Positions 23,840 to 32,811 of a stretch of DNA of 34,562 nucleotides are shown here, one piece after another. The position numbers and the translations under genes were made by a program. The stretch spans positions 3,033 to 37,594 of the forward strand of contig DLGD01000023.1 of the NCBI GenBank assembly GCA_002482505.1. The letters are read 5' to 3'. The notes under the pieces were generated by a model. It did no database searches. It had not been told where the DNA came from and was given only the letters and a program-made list of their open reading frames with translations. Each line of letters begins with the position of its first letter. Position 1 is the stretch's first letter. The DNA is from Christensenella sp. UBA7703. Lineage in GTDB: Bacteria; Bacillota; Clostridia; Christensenellales; CAG-138.

Positions 23840-24250
23840 ACATTTCTCCTTTCAACTTATGAGAGAGTCTGCAATTCTACTGACAGAATCCGGCAAAGCG
23901 GCAGTTTCTCCGCGCACAATACCCCTATGCGCCCGGCGTTCCCGCATTCCGGCCCACAATGTTTCCGCCCGTACCTCACCTCCGATAATACACGCATGTT
24001 ATCTGAATCAACCGCACTTCTGCCACTGTTTTTTTTGCAAACCCGCGCGCAGACGCGGATATGGGCGGCTCTTGCTGTCCCCCTGCTTCGCGTCCGGGCA
24101 TCCATTCATGATTTGCTGCAAAAAATGCCCTGATCGGTTTGCAGTTGATCGATTTCCTCAAACACATGCATACTTACTTGCTATCCCATCAGTCCGCGCG
24201 ACTTGCGCTTGAGCAAGCGCTCCGGCGATCATGTTTCGCCGCTTCCTGCC
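23840..24250. other. Intergenic region between the racemase fusion gene and the MFS gene
   Basis: About 410 bases without a credible gene. It holds the candidate MFS promoter. A short hairpin GCGCTTG-AG-CAAGCGC (24205-24220) lies about 30 bases after the fusion-gene stop, without a T-run. No recognisable riboswitch or sigma-54 site is seen. It probably separates two transcription units. Confidence 0.5.
23985..24011 (-). promoter_or_regulatory. Candidate promoter of the MFS-M29-FGGY unit
   Basis: On the minus strand TTGATT (24011-24006) and TATTAT (23990-23985) are separated by 15 bases, somewhat short. It predicts a leader of about 140 bases before ATG 23839. Confidence 0.3.
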
Positions 24251-26008
24251 TCAATTTTTCTCGACTTCCTGCGCTGCCTGAACCGCAGCCTTTGCAAGCA
24301 GCAGCGTCGGGTCGATCAGCGGAAGCGGTGAATCGAGCCCCTCAACGATCATCGGAAGCTCTGTGCAGCCAAGCACAATTGCCTCGGCGCCGCGCGCGCT
24401 CAGAGATTTGATGATCGCAATCAGTGGTTCGCGCTCTGGAATCGGATGCCCGGCCTTATATTGGTAGATATAGCGCATGACCACACCCATCTCGTCTTCA
24501 TGAGGCGTGACGCAACCGACTGACTCTTTTAAAAACGCAACTTCGTAGACGCCGGACTTCGCCGTCCCCGTCGTGGAAAGCAAGCCTATTTTGCCAAAGC
24601 CCTGCGCGCGGCAAGCTTGCGCTGTAATTGCCAACATATTCAAAACCGGAATCGAAACACTTGATTGCACTTCGTCATAAAAATAATGCGCCGTGTTGCA
24701 GGGGAGCAGCAGCAGTTGCGCGCCGCTGCCTTCGAGCAGCCTCGCGCTGCGCTTCAATGGCGGCAGCGGGTCTTCTCCGCCTTCCAAAATAGCGGCAGTC
24801 CGGTCAGGAATCGAAGGATCGTTGTCGATGATGATATGCAGATGCCCGCTGTCGCACGCAGCGTTTGTTTGCCCGATGACTTTTTCAAATAAATCTGCCG
24901 TCGCCTTCGGTCCCATTCCGCCGAGAATTCCGATTGTCTTTTGCTTGTCCTTTCGTGCAGGCTGTGCTTCCACCGTAGGGAGCATGTATGCCGAAAGATC
25001 AAGCGCGGGAACAACATTTCCATCCGGTGCAACGGTGTCCTGCGCCATGGTCAGGGAGTTGTAAACAGCCTCCTGCACCGCCTCTGCCGTTGCCTCAAAA
25101 AAAGCATCCAATCGCTCTTCCGGAAGCTCCAGACGTTGCGCGGCTGTACAATTCCGGCTGTGCAGGTTGGCCGCAAAGTTTGAAAAGGCGATCACGAACT
25201 CGCCGCTGCCATGCTGAATATAGGAACCTGTATTCGTCAGCCCTACGACCGCACGGCGAGCAATCCGGCCGAGTTGACGTTCACTCAGCGGCGCATCCGT
25301 CGCCAGCACGACCATGCAAGACCCCTGCCTTGCTGTGTCGATATCGCTCGGGTGCGGAATCTGGCGCCCGTAGAGTGAAAGCGCGCCATCATAATTTGTC
25401 TGCACAAGCGCGCCCAGCGTAAAGTTCTTTTGTTCCAAATCCGGCATCGGGACGATGCGCGAAGCGGTACCGATCCCGCCTTTGTAGCCGAAACAACGCG
25501 TTCCCGCCCCCGCGCCTACCGCGCCTTCCTCCACCGCTTGCGAAAGTGACTCTATCGCAAGGCGGACATGCTCCGGCGTAATCGCAAAGCGCTTGATGTC
25601 ATTCAAGTACGAATCGTTTGTTTCACCGACGACGATGTTGATCGACCTCTGTTGCCGAGTCATCAGCGGAACATGGTGGTTCAAAAGCCCTTGCAGTACC
25701 GCCGAAACCGAAAGCGTATTGGTGAGCCCGATCAGGGATTCTATCTCGCCAAGTTCCGAAACCTGCATTGCTCCGCAGAGCTTGCCAAAACCATTTGCGC
25801 AATGGATTGCCGCGGGTACTTTTTGCAAAAAAACGTCCCCTGCGTGCGGGCGAATCACGCTCACACCGGTGTGAATTCCCACGGCATCGTCTTGCAGCGT
25901 GCAGTGTCCTACCATAACCCCGTCCACATCGGTGATGCTGTTTCGCAAGCCGGGTTGATAATTGCCCGGCACACGCATCCAGTCCCGAATCCGCTTGCGT
26001 TGCATCAT
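24251..26008 (-). CDS. Fusion of P1-family (DmpA-like) aminopeptidase and aspartate/glutamate racemase
   Basis: The product is 585 residues with two complete domains. Residues about 8-345 match P1/S58 peptidases: RNSITDVDGVMVGHCTL (22-38), GVSVIRPH, HCANGFGK (69-76), GAVGAGAGTRCFGYKGGIGT (162-181), and GLTNTGSYIQHGSGEFVIAF (256-275). In DmpA/BapA relatives the chain cuts itself before a Ser/Thr in such a GSG(D/E) motif, here probably Ser268. Residues about 356-585 match YgeA-type Asp/Glu racemases: IGILGGMGPKATADLF (359-374), catalytic Cys437 (PCNTAH) and Cys548 (GCTELP). A short Lys/Pro-rich linker (346-357) joins them. P1 enzymes release D-Ala or beta-amino acids; the racemase interconverts L and D acidic residues. 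If self-cleavage occurs, the racemase would stay on the beta fragment. Last gene of the sigma-54 operon. Confidence 0.9.
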   Translation of the reverse strand: MMQRKRIRDWMRVPGNYQPGLRNSITDVDGVMVGHCTLQDDAVGIHTGVSVIRPHAGDVFLQKVPAAIHCANGFGKLCGAMQVSELGEIESLIGLTNTLSVSAVLQGLLNHHVPLMTRQQRSINIVVGETNDSYLNDIKRFAITPEHVRLAIESLSQAVEEGAVGAGAGTRCFGYKGGIGTASRIVPMPDLEQKNFTLGALVQTNYDGALSLYGRQIPHPSDIDTARQGSCMVVLATDAPLSERQLGRIARRAVVGLTNTGSYIQHGSGEFVIAFSNFAANLHSRNCTAAQRLELPEERLDAFFEATAEAVQEAVYNSLTMAQDTVAPDGNVVPALDLSAYMLPTVEAQPARKDKQKTIGILGGMGPKATADLFEKVIGQTNAACDSGHLHIIIDNDPSIPDRTAAILEGGEDPLPPLKRSARLLEGSGAQLLLLPCNTAHYFYDEVQSSVSIPVLNMLAITAQACRAQGFGKIGLLSTTGTAKSGVYEVAFLKESVGCVTPHEDEMGVVMRYIYQYKAGHPIPEREPLIAIIKSLSARGAEAIVLGCTELPMIVEGLDSPLPLIDPTLLLAKAAVQAAQEVEKN

Positions 26009-26039
26009 GCTTTTCCTCTCAAATCCCCGTTCTTGCGGG

Positions 26040-26975
26040 TTAAATCAGCGCGCTTAAGAGTGGATTTGCGCAAAAATACTCCAATGAAATTCCGCCTTCG
26101 CCAAGTACGCGTGGTTTCTGCACGCCTCTCTTTCCGTCCGCATGATAGTCCGATCCTCCGGATATGACCGGCAGCCGCTCGCCATACGTTTGCAAAACGG
26201 ACTGCCGGATTTCCTCGTTGGTCTGGTTGCCTTTATAGCTGGTCTTGTCATACGGATACGCCGCCTCAATGCCCATCAGCCCCGCTGCAATCAGGCGCTC
26301 GATATAGTCCGCTCTGGAGATGGACTCGCCGTTTTTTTCGATTGTCTCGTCGATTAAGTGCGGGTGCGCCAGAATAGCAACACCTCCCGCACGGCGAATG
26401 ATACCGATCGCATCGGCGGGATCGATTTTCTCACGGCGAATGTTATAATCCGGGTTGTCGCGCACCATGAGCTTTGCTTCCTGCCAAGTCTTTGCAAAGC
26501 CCTTGCGCGCGATCGTCTCAAAAATATGTTTACGCTGAACCGCATCTTCCGCGCGGCGCGAACCGTCCGCGTTTTCCAGAACTTCTTCCCAACGAACCAA
26601 GATGCCGTGATGTGTGAGCACCTCGGTCAACGCGCGGTAAGCGTCCGCCTTGCTTCTTGCCATAGCCTGCTCTGCCGCAAGAAACTCCGGCATCGAAAAA
26701 TCACATCCCAGCCCGACGATATGCACGTCGTCCACGTCCGTATCGCAAGAATACTCAATCCCCCCGATGAACGAAACCCCGCTTTGCCGCGCATACGCCT
26801 TCGTTTCCATCTCTTGGCCATCAAAGCAGATCGTTTCCGGCGGGCGCACGTCGTGATCCGTCAGCGCGAGGACGCGAAGGCCTTCGTCTGCCACGTGGTC
26901 GATCAGCTCCAGGACTGTATCGTTTCCATCGGAGCGGACGGAGTGTGTATGCAAATCGCATTCATAACGAACCAT
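26040..26975 (-). CDS. PHP-domain metal-dependent phosphoesterase (TrpH/YciV-like)
   Basis: The product is 311 residues. PHP metal-binding motifs are all present: CDLHTHSVRSDG (His9, His11, Asp16), LALTDHD (Asp40, His41), GIEYS (Glu74), DVHIVGLG (His85), AHPHLID and the late GGSDYH. Relatives hydrolyse phosphoesters, for example 3',5'-nucleoside bisphosphates (TrpH/RNase AM) or histidinol phosphate. ATG 26975 gives 9-base spacing to AAGGAGG; ATG 26981 would be only 3 bases away. The long in-frame extension upstream overlaps the aldolase gene and is not real. It starts 14 bases after the aldolase stop. Within this operon it may dephosphorylate a pathway intermediate, which is inference. Confidence 0.85.
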   Translation of the reverse strand: MVRYECDLHTHSVRSDGNDTVLELIDHVADEGLRVLALTDHDVRPPETICFDGQEMETKAYARQSGVSFIGGIEYSCDTDVDDVHIVGLGCDFSMPEFLAAEQAMARSKADAYRALTEVLTHHGILVRWEEVLENADGSRRAEDAVQRKHIFETIARKGFAKTWQEAKLMVRDNPDYNIRREKIDPADAIGIIRRAGGVAILAHPHLIDETIEKNGESISRADYIERLIAAGLMGIEAAYPYDKTSYKGNQTNEEIRQSVLQTYGERLPVISGGSDYHADGKRGVQKPRVLGEGGISLEYFCANPLLSALI

Positions 26976-26989
26976 CGCCATCGCCCTCC

Positions 26990-27841
26990 TTACGCTTTTT
27001 GATCCGACCCGAAGATGTGGATATGCTCGCCTACGCAGGCTTTGACGCGCTCCGCCACAAACCGATCCATCCGCAGCGGGTTGTTTTCGCCTGTGTGCGC
27101 CGCCGTATATTCCGCCATGCCTTCGCAATATGCGATCTTTATCGCGGTGGAGATATTGATCTTTGCTGCGCCCGCAGCAACCAGTCTGCGGAACACGCCC
27201 TCGCTCAGACCCGTTCCGCCGTGCACCACAAGCGGGCAGGCAACCCGTCTTTTGATTTGATCAAACAGATCAAATCGCACGTTCGGCGTGCCCGTATACA
27301 GCCCGTGCGCGGTGCCAATTGCGGGCGCAAACGCGCCGACGCCCGTGCGGCGGACAAACTCTTCCGCACCTTGCGGCGTTGCAAGGCCTTCCTCGCCGCT
27401 GCTAACGACGATATCATCCTCTACGCCTACGATGGAACCGAGCTCCCCTTCGACTGTGACGCCTTTTTGCTGCGCTTCCTGCACAATTTCGCGTGTTGTG
27501 CGAATATTCTCCTCAAAGCTTGCCTTGGATCGATCGATCATCACCGAAGACCAGCCGAGATCCATGCAGCGGCGCACCAGCGCGGGATCTGTACAATGAT
27601 CCAGATGCACCGCGACGGGAACCGTCGCGCGTTTTGCCAGATCCGACAGCAGCACAATCAAATGCTCCGCGCCGATCTCTTTGACGGTGGAGACCGATGT
27701 CTGCAAGATAATCGGCGAGCGCAATTCCTCCGCCGCGCGGATGGCCGCCGCAGCCGTCAGATCGTTAACAATGTTAAAGGCACCAACCGCATAGCCGCCC
27801 GCCACCGCGCGCGCAAGCAATTGCCCCATGTCTACATACAT
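26990..27841 (-). CDS. Class II (zinc) aldolase, fructose-bisphosphate/tagatose-bisphosphate aldolase family
   Basis: The product is 283 residues, typical of the GatY/KbaY/FbaA family. Key motifs are GAFNIVND (20-27), VHLDHC (78-83; catalytic Asp81, zinc His82), EGELG (131-135), GTAHG (zinc His179), VHGGTG (zinc His207) and NISTA (229-233). The enzyme cleaves a ketose phosphate to dihydroxyacetone phosphate and an aldehyde. The exact sugar phosphate is unknown; HLDHC in place of HLDHG suggests a specialised paralogue rather than the glycolytic enzyme. Its start overlaps the DapA-family stop by 10 bases and an AGGAGAGG site precedes it. The FGGY kinase of the neighbouring unit could supply its substrate. 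Confidence 0.9.
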   Translation of the reverse strand: MYVDMGQLLARAVAGGYAVGAFNIVNDLTAAAAIRAAEELRSPIILQTSVSTVKEIGAEHLIVLLSDLAKRATVPVAVHLDHCTDPALVRRCMDLGWSSVMIDRSKASFEENIRTTREIVQEAQQKGVTVEGELGSIVGVEDDIVVSSGEEGLATPQGAEEFVRRTGVGAFAPAIGTAHGLYTGTPNVRFDLFDQIKRRVACPLVVHGGTGLSEGVFRRLVAAGAAKINISTAIKIAYCEGMAEYTAAHTGENNPLRMDRFVAERVKACVGEHIHIFGSDQKA

Positions 27842-28761
27842 ATCCTGTCCTCTCCTTTCAAGCCTTCGAGTAACCCTGCCTGCGTCAGGACTTCGCGTTG
27901 CTGCTGTATTTGCTCTTGCGTCAGCGGCAGCAGCGGCAGTCGGGGTTCGCCGCCATAATATCCCATCAGCGTCATAGCGGATTTCACACCGGAGACCGCG
28001 CTGGTATCCGTCAGCTGTTTGCTCAGTGAAATCAGCTTTACGCTGAGTGCTTCAGCCGCCTCCATTTGCCCGGACTGATAGAGATTCCATAAATCCACGC
28101 AGAGTTGCGGCAGGTAGACCGCAACAGAGAGCACCCCGCCGACCGCGCCAAGCTTCAAACCACCGAGCAGTTTCTTAATCGTCCCCGCGAGCACATGAAA
28201 CTCGGCCCCATCTTGCCCTGCGGCGATATAGCCGGAGATGTCCTCCTTGGTCGTGTCCTTCATACCGACGATGTTATCGTGCTGTGCAAGCCTCTTTACC
28301 GCCGAATAGGAGATCACTACCCCACCGGCATAGACCGGCACGCAGTACAGCAGCACGGGGACAGGCGAACGATCCGCAACGTATTCATAATATTGGCAGA
28401 GTGCGTCATCACTCATCTTATCCGCAAAATAGTGCGGGGTGACGACGCTAACATAATCCGCACCCGCGTCTGCAATCATCTTCACCGTCTCCACGGTATA
28501 GTAGGCGGAGTCCCTGCCCGCTCCGGCGATCAGCGTTTTGTCCGGCGAAAGACAGGCTCGAACTGTTTGGATTAGTTTGACCGACTCCGCATCGTTGATT
28601 GCGCGAAACTCGCCGTTGCTGCCAAGCGGCATCACGCCACGCACGCCGGTCTGGTTCATTCTCTCCAGATTGAATTTGACCGCGTCCAGATCCAGTCTCT
28701 GTTCGCGAAACGGTGTTGCCATCGGCGGAAAAATGCCCTGTAGCCGCTCCAGATGATTCAT
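27832..28761 (-). CDS. Dihydrodipicolinate synthase/N-acetylneuraminate lyase superfamily aldolase
   Basis: The product is 309 residues, the usual length for this Schiff-base TIM barrel family. The 2-keto-acid binding motif is PLGSNGEF (45-52, in place of the GTTGE of true DapA), the conserved Tyr139 is in LLYCVP, and the Schiff-base Lys168 is in VGMKDTT. Family members make or cleave 2-keto acids with pyruvate (DapA, NanA, 4-hydroxy-2-oxoglutarate aldolase, 2-keto-3-deoxygluconate aldolase). The Ser-Asn change argues against lysine biosynthesis and for a catabolic lyase. Its ATG overlaps the aminotransferase TGA (ATGA), with AAGGAGG ideally placed, so expression is coupled to the aminotransferase; a 2-keto acid formed by transamination may be its substrate. 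Confidence 0.9.
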   Translation of the reverse strand: MNHLERLQGIFPPMATPFREQRLDLDAVKFNLERMNQTGVRGVMPLGSNGEFRAINDAESVKLIQTVRACLSPDKTLIAGAGRDSAYYTVETVKMIADAGADYVSVVTPHYFADKMSDDALCQYYEYVADRSPVPVLLYCVPVYAGGVVISYSAVKRLAQHDNIVGMKDTTKEDISGYIAAGQDGAEFHVLAGTIKKLLGGLKLGAVGGVLSVAVYLPQLCVDLWNLYQSGQMEAAEALSVKLISLSKQLTDTSAVSGVKSAMTLMGYYGGEPRLPLLPLTQEQIQQQREVLTQAGLLEGLKGEDRICM

Positions 28762-29936
28762 TTTGCTCCTCCTTGCGCCGCTCTGTTCCGGCGGACAAAC
28801 CGTTCGATCCGTTCGAGTGCGACCGACAGATTCTTTATTGAGTTCGCATAGCTGATGCGAATATGCCCCCGTCCGGATGCGCCAAATGCGTCGCCGGGTA
28901 CACAGGCGACCGCCTCCTGATCGAGCAGGTCATAACAAAACCGCGTTACATCCATGCCGATCGCGGAAACATTCGGGAAAATATAGAACGCGCCGCTGGG
29001 TTTGACGCACTCGATGCCGTCGATACTAAGCAGGCCTTGATAGACCAAATCCCGCTTTTGTTGAAAGACAGCCGCTGCTTCCTGCGGAATATCCGGGCGC
29101 GAAAGCGCATAGAGTGCCGCCATCTGTATCGCGGCGGGCGGGCAGGAGCAAACGTTTTCCTGCAGCAACACCATGCGGCGAATGATCTCCTTCGGGCCCA
29201 TTGCATAGCCAATGCGCCAGCCGGTCATGTTATACGCCTTGGAAAACCCGTTGACGACCACCGTCCGCTCCCGCATGCCGGGCAATTCCGCAATCGAACA
29301 CGCAACATTTCCATCGTAGAGCAGCTTCCCATAGATTTCATCCGAAATCACAAGCAGATCATGCCGGATAGCAAACGCCGCGATCTGCCCCAAGTCTTCA
29401 CGCGAGAGAAACGCTCCGGTAGGGTTGCTGGGGTTTGTCAAAAGCAGCGCCTTGCTTCTTGGCGATATCGCGGCTTCCAGGTCTTCCATCTGCACGCGAA
29501 ACCCGTGCTCCATACGGCAGCCGACCATTGCGGGAATCCCGCCGCGATACGCAACCATAGAAGCATAGTTCACCCATGCAGGTTCTGGGATGATGACCTC
29601 ATCCCCCGCTTCCACGATCGTGTTAAATAGAAGGGACAGCGCCTCCATTGCGCCGAGGGTCACGATAATCTCCGATTCGGGCTGATAGCCAAGCTCTGGC
29701 AGTGTCACCGACGCAATCGCCTCACGCAGGTTGAGATACCCTGCGTTTGGGGTATAGCGCGTATATCCCTGGCGCAGAGCGTTACAGCCTGCCTCCACAA
29801 TGTCGGGGTGCGTGTTCCCGTCCGGTTCGCCGACGGCAAGAGAGATTAGATTTTCCCTGCCCGCCATTCGGTCAAACATCGCGCGGATTGCGCCCTGTTT
29901 AAGAGCACGCGCGCTGGTATTTAAGTAGTCTTGCAT
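28758..29936 (-). CDS. Class I/II pyridoxal-phosphate aminotransferase (AspC-like)
   Basis: The product is 392 residues. Motifs are AVGEPDG (34-40), YTPNAGYLNLREAIA (61-75), TNPSNPTGAF (167-176), SDEIYGKLLYD (198-208), Lys233 as the PLP Schiff-base residue in NGFSKAYNMTGWRIGY, and GHIRISYAN near the C-terminus. It transfers an amino group from an amino acid to a 2-keto acid, probably 2-oxoglutarate. The substrate may be aspartate, an aromatic amino acid or an unusual amino acid. The gene follows the D-aminoacylase by 52 bases and overlaps the DapA-family gene by 4 bases. In context it would deaminate an amino acid released by the upstream deacylases. Confidence 0.93.
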   Translation of the reverse strand: MQDYLNTSARALKQGAIRAMFDRMAGRENLISLAVGEPDGNTHPDIVEAGCNALRQGYTRYTPNAGYLNLREAIASVTLPELGYQPESEIIVTLGAMEALSLLFNTIVEAGDEVIIPEPAWVNYASMVAYRGGIPAMVGCRMEHGFRVQMEDLEAAISPRSKALLLTNPSNPTGAFLSREDLGQIAAFAIRHDLLVISDEIYGKLLYDGNVACSIAELPGMRERTVVVNGFSKAYNMTGWRIGYAMGPKEIIRRMVLLQENVCSCPPAAIQMAALYALSRPDIPQEAAAVFQQKRDLVYQGLLSIDGIECVKPSGAFYIFPNVSAIGMDVTRFCYDLLDQEAVACVPGDAFGASGRGHIRISYANSIKNLSVALERIERFVRRNRAAQGGAK

Positions 29937-29988
29937 GTTAGATTCGTTTCCTTTATCTCGTGTTTTCCGGTTGTATCATTGCCGGTGT

Positions 29989-31599
29989 TTATGCGTGCGG
30001 GGTGCGCCTGCGGATCAGCCGGCCTGCTTTCACGCCAGTATAGTCTCCGTTGAGAACGGCAATCTCCCCGTTGACGACCACAAGTTCGATTCCTGTGTTC
30101 TTGCGAAACGGAAAGTGGTAGTCGTTGTTTTCGCGGATGTTTGCCCAGTCAAACACGCAGATATCGGCATGGTAACCCTCCCGGAGAAGCCCGACGTTGT
30201 CGAGCTTGCACATCTCGGCGGGGAGATAGCAGATGCGCTTGATCTCCTCTTCCAGCGGCAGAATGTTCTGTTCGCGCACGAGGCGCAGTCGTTTGGGAAA
30301 TGTGCTCATAGCGCGGGGATGCGCGCCGCCCTGCTGCTCCCGATCAAACTGCATAATATTGTGCCCGCTGTCGGTGCCGCCCATCATAAACGGCGCGGCG
30401 AGAATTTTAAGCATATCCTGCTCGTTTTGATAAAAATATGCCGCATCCACATCCCCGGAATTCTCAGTCAGCAGATCAAATGTGGTTTCCATCGCATCCG
30501 AGGCACGTTCCTTAGCAATCTGCGCAATCGTTTTTCCAACCGCATTTGGTGTTTTCGGCGCGCCGAGGATTAAACACCCGGAAAACCCGCTGAATTTCAA
30601 AAGGCTCTGCGATTCTTCGGCAAAAATCGCGGTTGAAACTTCCTGACGAAACGCAGGCTCACGCAGGCGCTCAATCATCTTGGCAACCCCGTGTACCGCA
30701 AAACGTTCCGGCAACGCGCTCGTAAGCGATGTTTGCCCCGCAAGAAACGGGTACTGATCCGCGCGCACGCGGATCATGCCGCGCTCGTTTGCCTCCGCAA
30801 TCAGGCGAAGCGTTTCTTTCGAAAGCCCTGCGTTCGCCGTCCCGCCGATCTTGTGGTGGGAGATCACCACATCACAACCGCTGTTTTCGCCGATGGCGAT
30901 GGCTTCCGCTACCGCCTGCACAACGGTGTCGCATTCGCCCCGAATGTGTGACGCATAGCAGCCGCGATACGCCGCGACGACGCGGCAAAGCTCGGTGAGT
31001 TCTTCTGCATCCGCATGGACAGACGGCGGATAGATCAATCCTGTTGAAAGTCCGACAAAACCACTCTCCATCGCCTCGGTCAGCAGCGCTTTCATACGCT
31101 CCATCTGCTCGGTCGAAGGTTTCTCCGGGCTATAACCCATCACGAGCGCGCGGAGATTTCCATGCGGCGCATAGACCGCCATGTTGGTCCCCATCCGCAG
31201 CTCTTGCGCGGCTGCCGAAAAAGCGGAAAAGCTGCTGGTTGCGTGCTTCACCATCTCGATTGCTTCGTCGGGTACGATACCGCGCACGCTATCGAGCAGC
31301 CCTTCATAATACGGAATCGCCCCGCCGCCGCAGTTCCCAGCAATCTCGGTTGTAATCCCCTGCTCCAGCAGGTTATAGCCCGTTGTGCCAAAGAGGCAGT
31401 AATAGTCACCGTGGCTGTGGTTGTCGATGAACCCCGGCGAGACAACCTTGCCGGTCGCATCGTAAACGGTCTTTGCCTCCAGCAAAATCTTCGGGGCAAT
31501 TCGGATGATTCGCCCGCTCTCCACAGCGATATCGCCGTAGAACGGCTTCCCGCCGGTTCCGTCCACAATCAAGCCGTTTTGAATCAGAAGATCCAGCAT
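29989..31599 (-). CDS. N-acyl-D-amino-acid deacylase (D-aminoacylase family amidohydrolase)
   Basis: The product is 536 residues, near the family norm of about 480-530. Metal-site motifs of D-aminoacylases are present: GFIDNHSHGD (56-65, His61, His63), the characteristic bridging-Cys motif GNCGGGAIP (Cys90), VISHHKIGG, RADQYPF, MMGGTDSG and HPRAMSTFPK. A dual beta-barrel formed by both ends flanks the TIM barrel. The enzyme removes an acyl group from N-acyl-D-amino acids (glutamate, aspartate or neutral types); dihydroorotase or hydantoinase activity is less likely. GAGGAGG precedes the start. It is 18 bases after the serine hydrolase stop. This is the clearest pointer to D-amino-acid chemistry in the operon. 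Confidence 0.9.
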   Translation of the reverse strand: MLDLLIQNGLIVDGTGGKPFYGDIAVESGRIIRIAPKILLEAKTVYDATGKVVSPGFIDNHSHGDYYCLFGTTGYNLLEQGITTEIAGNCGGGAIPYYEGLLDSVRGIVPDEAIEMVKHATSSFSAFSAAAQELRMGTNMAVYAPHGNLRALVMGYSPEKPSTEQMERMKALLTEAMESGFVGLSTGLIYPPSVHADAEELTELCRVVAAYRGCYASHIRGECDTVVQAVAEAIAIGENSGCDVVISHHKIGGTANAGLSKETLRLIAEANERGMIRVRADQYPFLAGQTSLTSALPERFAVHGVAKMIERLREPAFRQEVSTAIFAEESQSLLKFSGFSGCLILGAPKTPNAVGKTIAQIAKERASDAMETTFDLLTENSGDVDAAYFYQNEQDMLKILAAPFMMGGTDSGHNIMQFDREQQGGAHPRAMSTFPKRLRLVREQNILPLEEEIKRICYLPAEMCKLDNVGLLREGYHADICVFDWANIRENNDYHFPFRKNTGIELVVVNGEIAVLNGDYTGVKAGRLIRRRTPHA

Positions 31600-31617
31600 C
31601 GCGGTTTCCTCCTCTGC

Positions 31618-32787
31618 TTATTCCTGTGTCTCGCCGATTGGCCAGCCGTATTCGTTCGCGACCGTGCGCCCCATCGTATAATAAAAATCCAATCCTTCGT
31701 TGGAGTTAAACATCATCGTTAAGCCTTTTCCGCTGGACAGGTAATATGCCATGCTCAGAAAACCGTTATTGCAGCCTGTGTGCGCAAACATGAACTCATC
31801 CTTGTTCCTAGTCGGATAGATGTAAAATCCAATCCCGTTTTCCGAGTTCTTCTGCTGCACAAGCATCTGTCGGAAGGACTCTCTCGTGAGTTCCGGGTCA
31901 TCGTCGTTTTTCAGGATGCCAAGCAGGTGCACGCCGAATTTTGCGAGGTCTTCCGCCGTTGACCAGAGCCCGCCCGCCGCAAGCTCCGTATAATTACCGT
32001 GCCCGCCGGGAATCGGTTCATAGTGATCCAGCCGCTCGCCGTTGCGTGTGGAGTTATATCCCGTCGGCAGCGGCTGGCGATAAAATTTTAAAAACTGCGG
32101 ATCGCAGGATTGATAAAACGTGCTGTTTGTCATGCCAAAGGATTTGAGCACCAGCTCATCCATCAGCGCCGCAAAGTCCGTGACACCAAGCACATCACAA
32201 ACCAGTTTCTGTGCAAGCACGAACCCACCGCCGGAATATGGCCCTGTTGGATTCTCCGTGGTCTTCGGCACATATGTGTTCGGTTCGCGAACGACCATCA
32301 AGCGCTCGGTCTTTGCGGGCGGTTCGCCGTTAAGCACCTGCAAAACGTTCGGCAGCGGCTGTCCCGGCGCGTAGCCGCCAAAGCCGTCAACATTCAGTCC
32401 GGCTAGATGCCCCATGATCATCCGCAGGGTAATCTTGTTGCTCAGTCCCTCTTTTGCGGGCACGGTATAGCCCTTGAGATAGGTATTGACATCTCGATCC
32501 AGGTCGATTATGCCCCGTTGGACCAGCTTCATCAGCGCGACTGCAAACACAGCTTTGCTAACCGAAGCCGCCATGAACGGCGTTTGATCGTCAATCCTGG
32601 TTCCGCCTTCGTGCTCCGTATTCCCCGTGCTATAGACAAAGTCAATCTTAAATTGATCGATACAGGCAATGCTGAACGCTGTTGTATGGAAATATTCCAT
32701 GCGCTCTTGCAAGGTATAGGTGCGGTACGTGTCCTTCTCCTTGACGATCAGGTTGTTGACAATCCGGTTCGCTCGCTCGTTCATCAT
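31618..32787 (-). CDS. Cytoplasmic serine hydrolase of the class C beta-lactamase/D-aminopeptidase fold
   Basis: The product is 389 residues. The catalytic SxxK is Ser75-x-x-Lys78 (AASVSKAV), the YxN-equivalent is Tyr184 (PYSGGGF), and the third motif is HTG (FAHTGCNNGF). There is no signal peptide, so it is not a periplasmic beta-lactamase; cytoplasmic relatives are esterases, D-aminopeptidases and amidases. An in-frame ATG at 32808 is possible, but ATG 32787 is preceded by AAAGGA at about 10 bases and is preferred. It lies 24 bases after the M20 stop and 18 bases before the D-aminoacylase. Substrate unknown; hydrolysis of an ester, lactone or D-peptide bond would suit the cluster. Confidence 0.87.
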   Translation of the reverse strand: MMNERANRIVNNLIVKEKDTYRTYTLQERMEYFHTTAFSIACIDQFKIDFVYSTGNTEHEGGTRIDDQTPFMAASVSKAVFAVALMKLVQRGIIDLDRDVNTYLKGYTVPAKEGLSNKITLRMIMGHLAGLNVDGFGGYAPGQPLPNVLQVLNGEPPAKTERLMVVREPNTYVPKTTENPTGPYSGGGFVLAQKLVCDVLGVTDFAALMDELVLKSFGMTNSTFYQSCDPQFLKFYRQPLPTGYNSTRNGERLDHYEPIPGGHGNYTELAAGGLWSTAEDLAKFGVHLLGILKNDDDPELTRESFRQMLVQQKNSENGIGFYIYPTRNKDEFMFAHTGCNNGFLSMAYYLSSGKGLTMMFNSNEGLDFYYTMGRTVANEYGWPIGETQE

Positions 32788-32811
32788 GGGTGTGTGTTCC
32801 TTTCGCATTCA

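Noticed and set aside
24205..24220. Hairpin GCGCTTG-AG-CAAGCGC after the fusion gene as a terminator
   Set aside because: The loop is only two bases and no T-run follows on the minus strand.
26976..27128. 50-codon N-terminal extension of the PHP protein
   Set aside because: It overlaps the aldolase gene out of frame, is Arg-rich and non-conserved; ATG 26975 has a proper ribosome binding site and begins just before the PHP motif.
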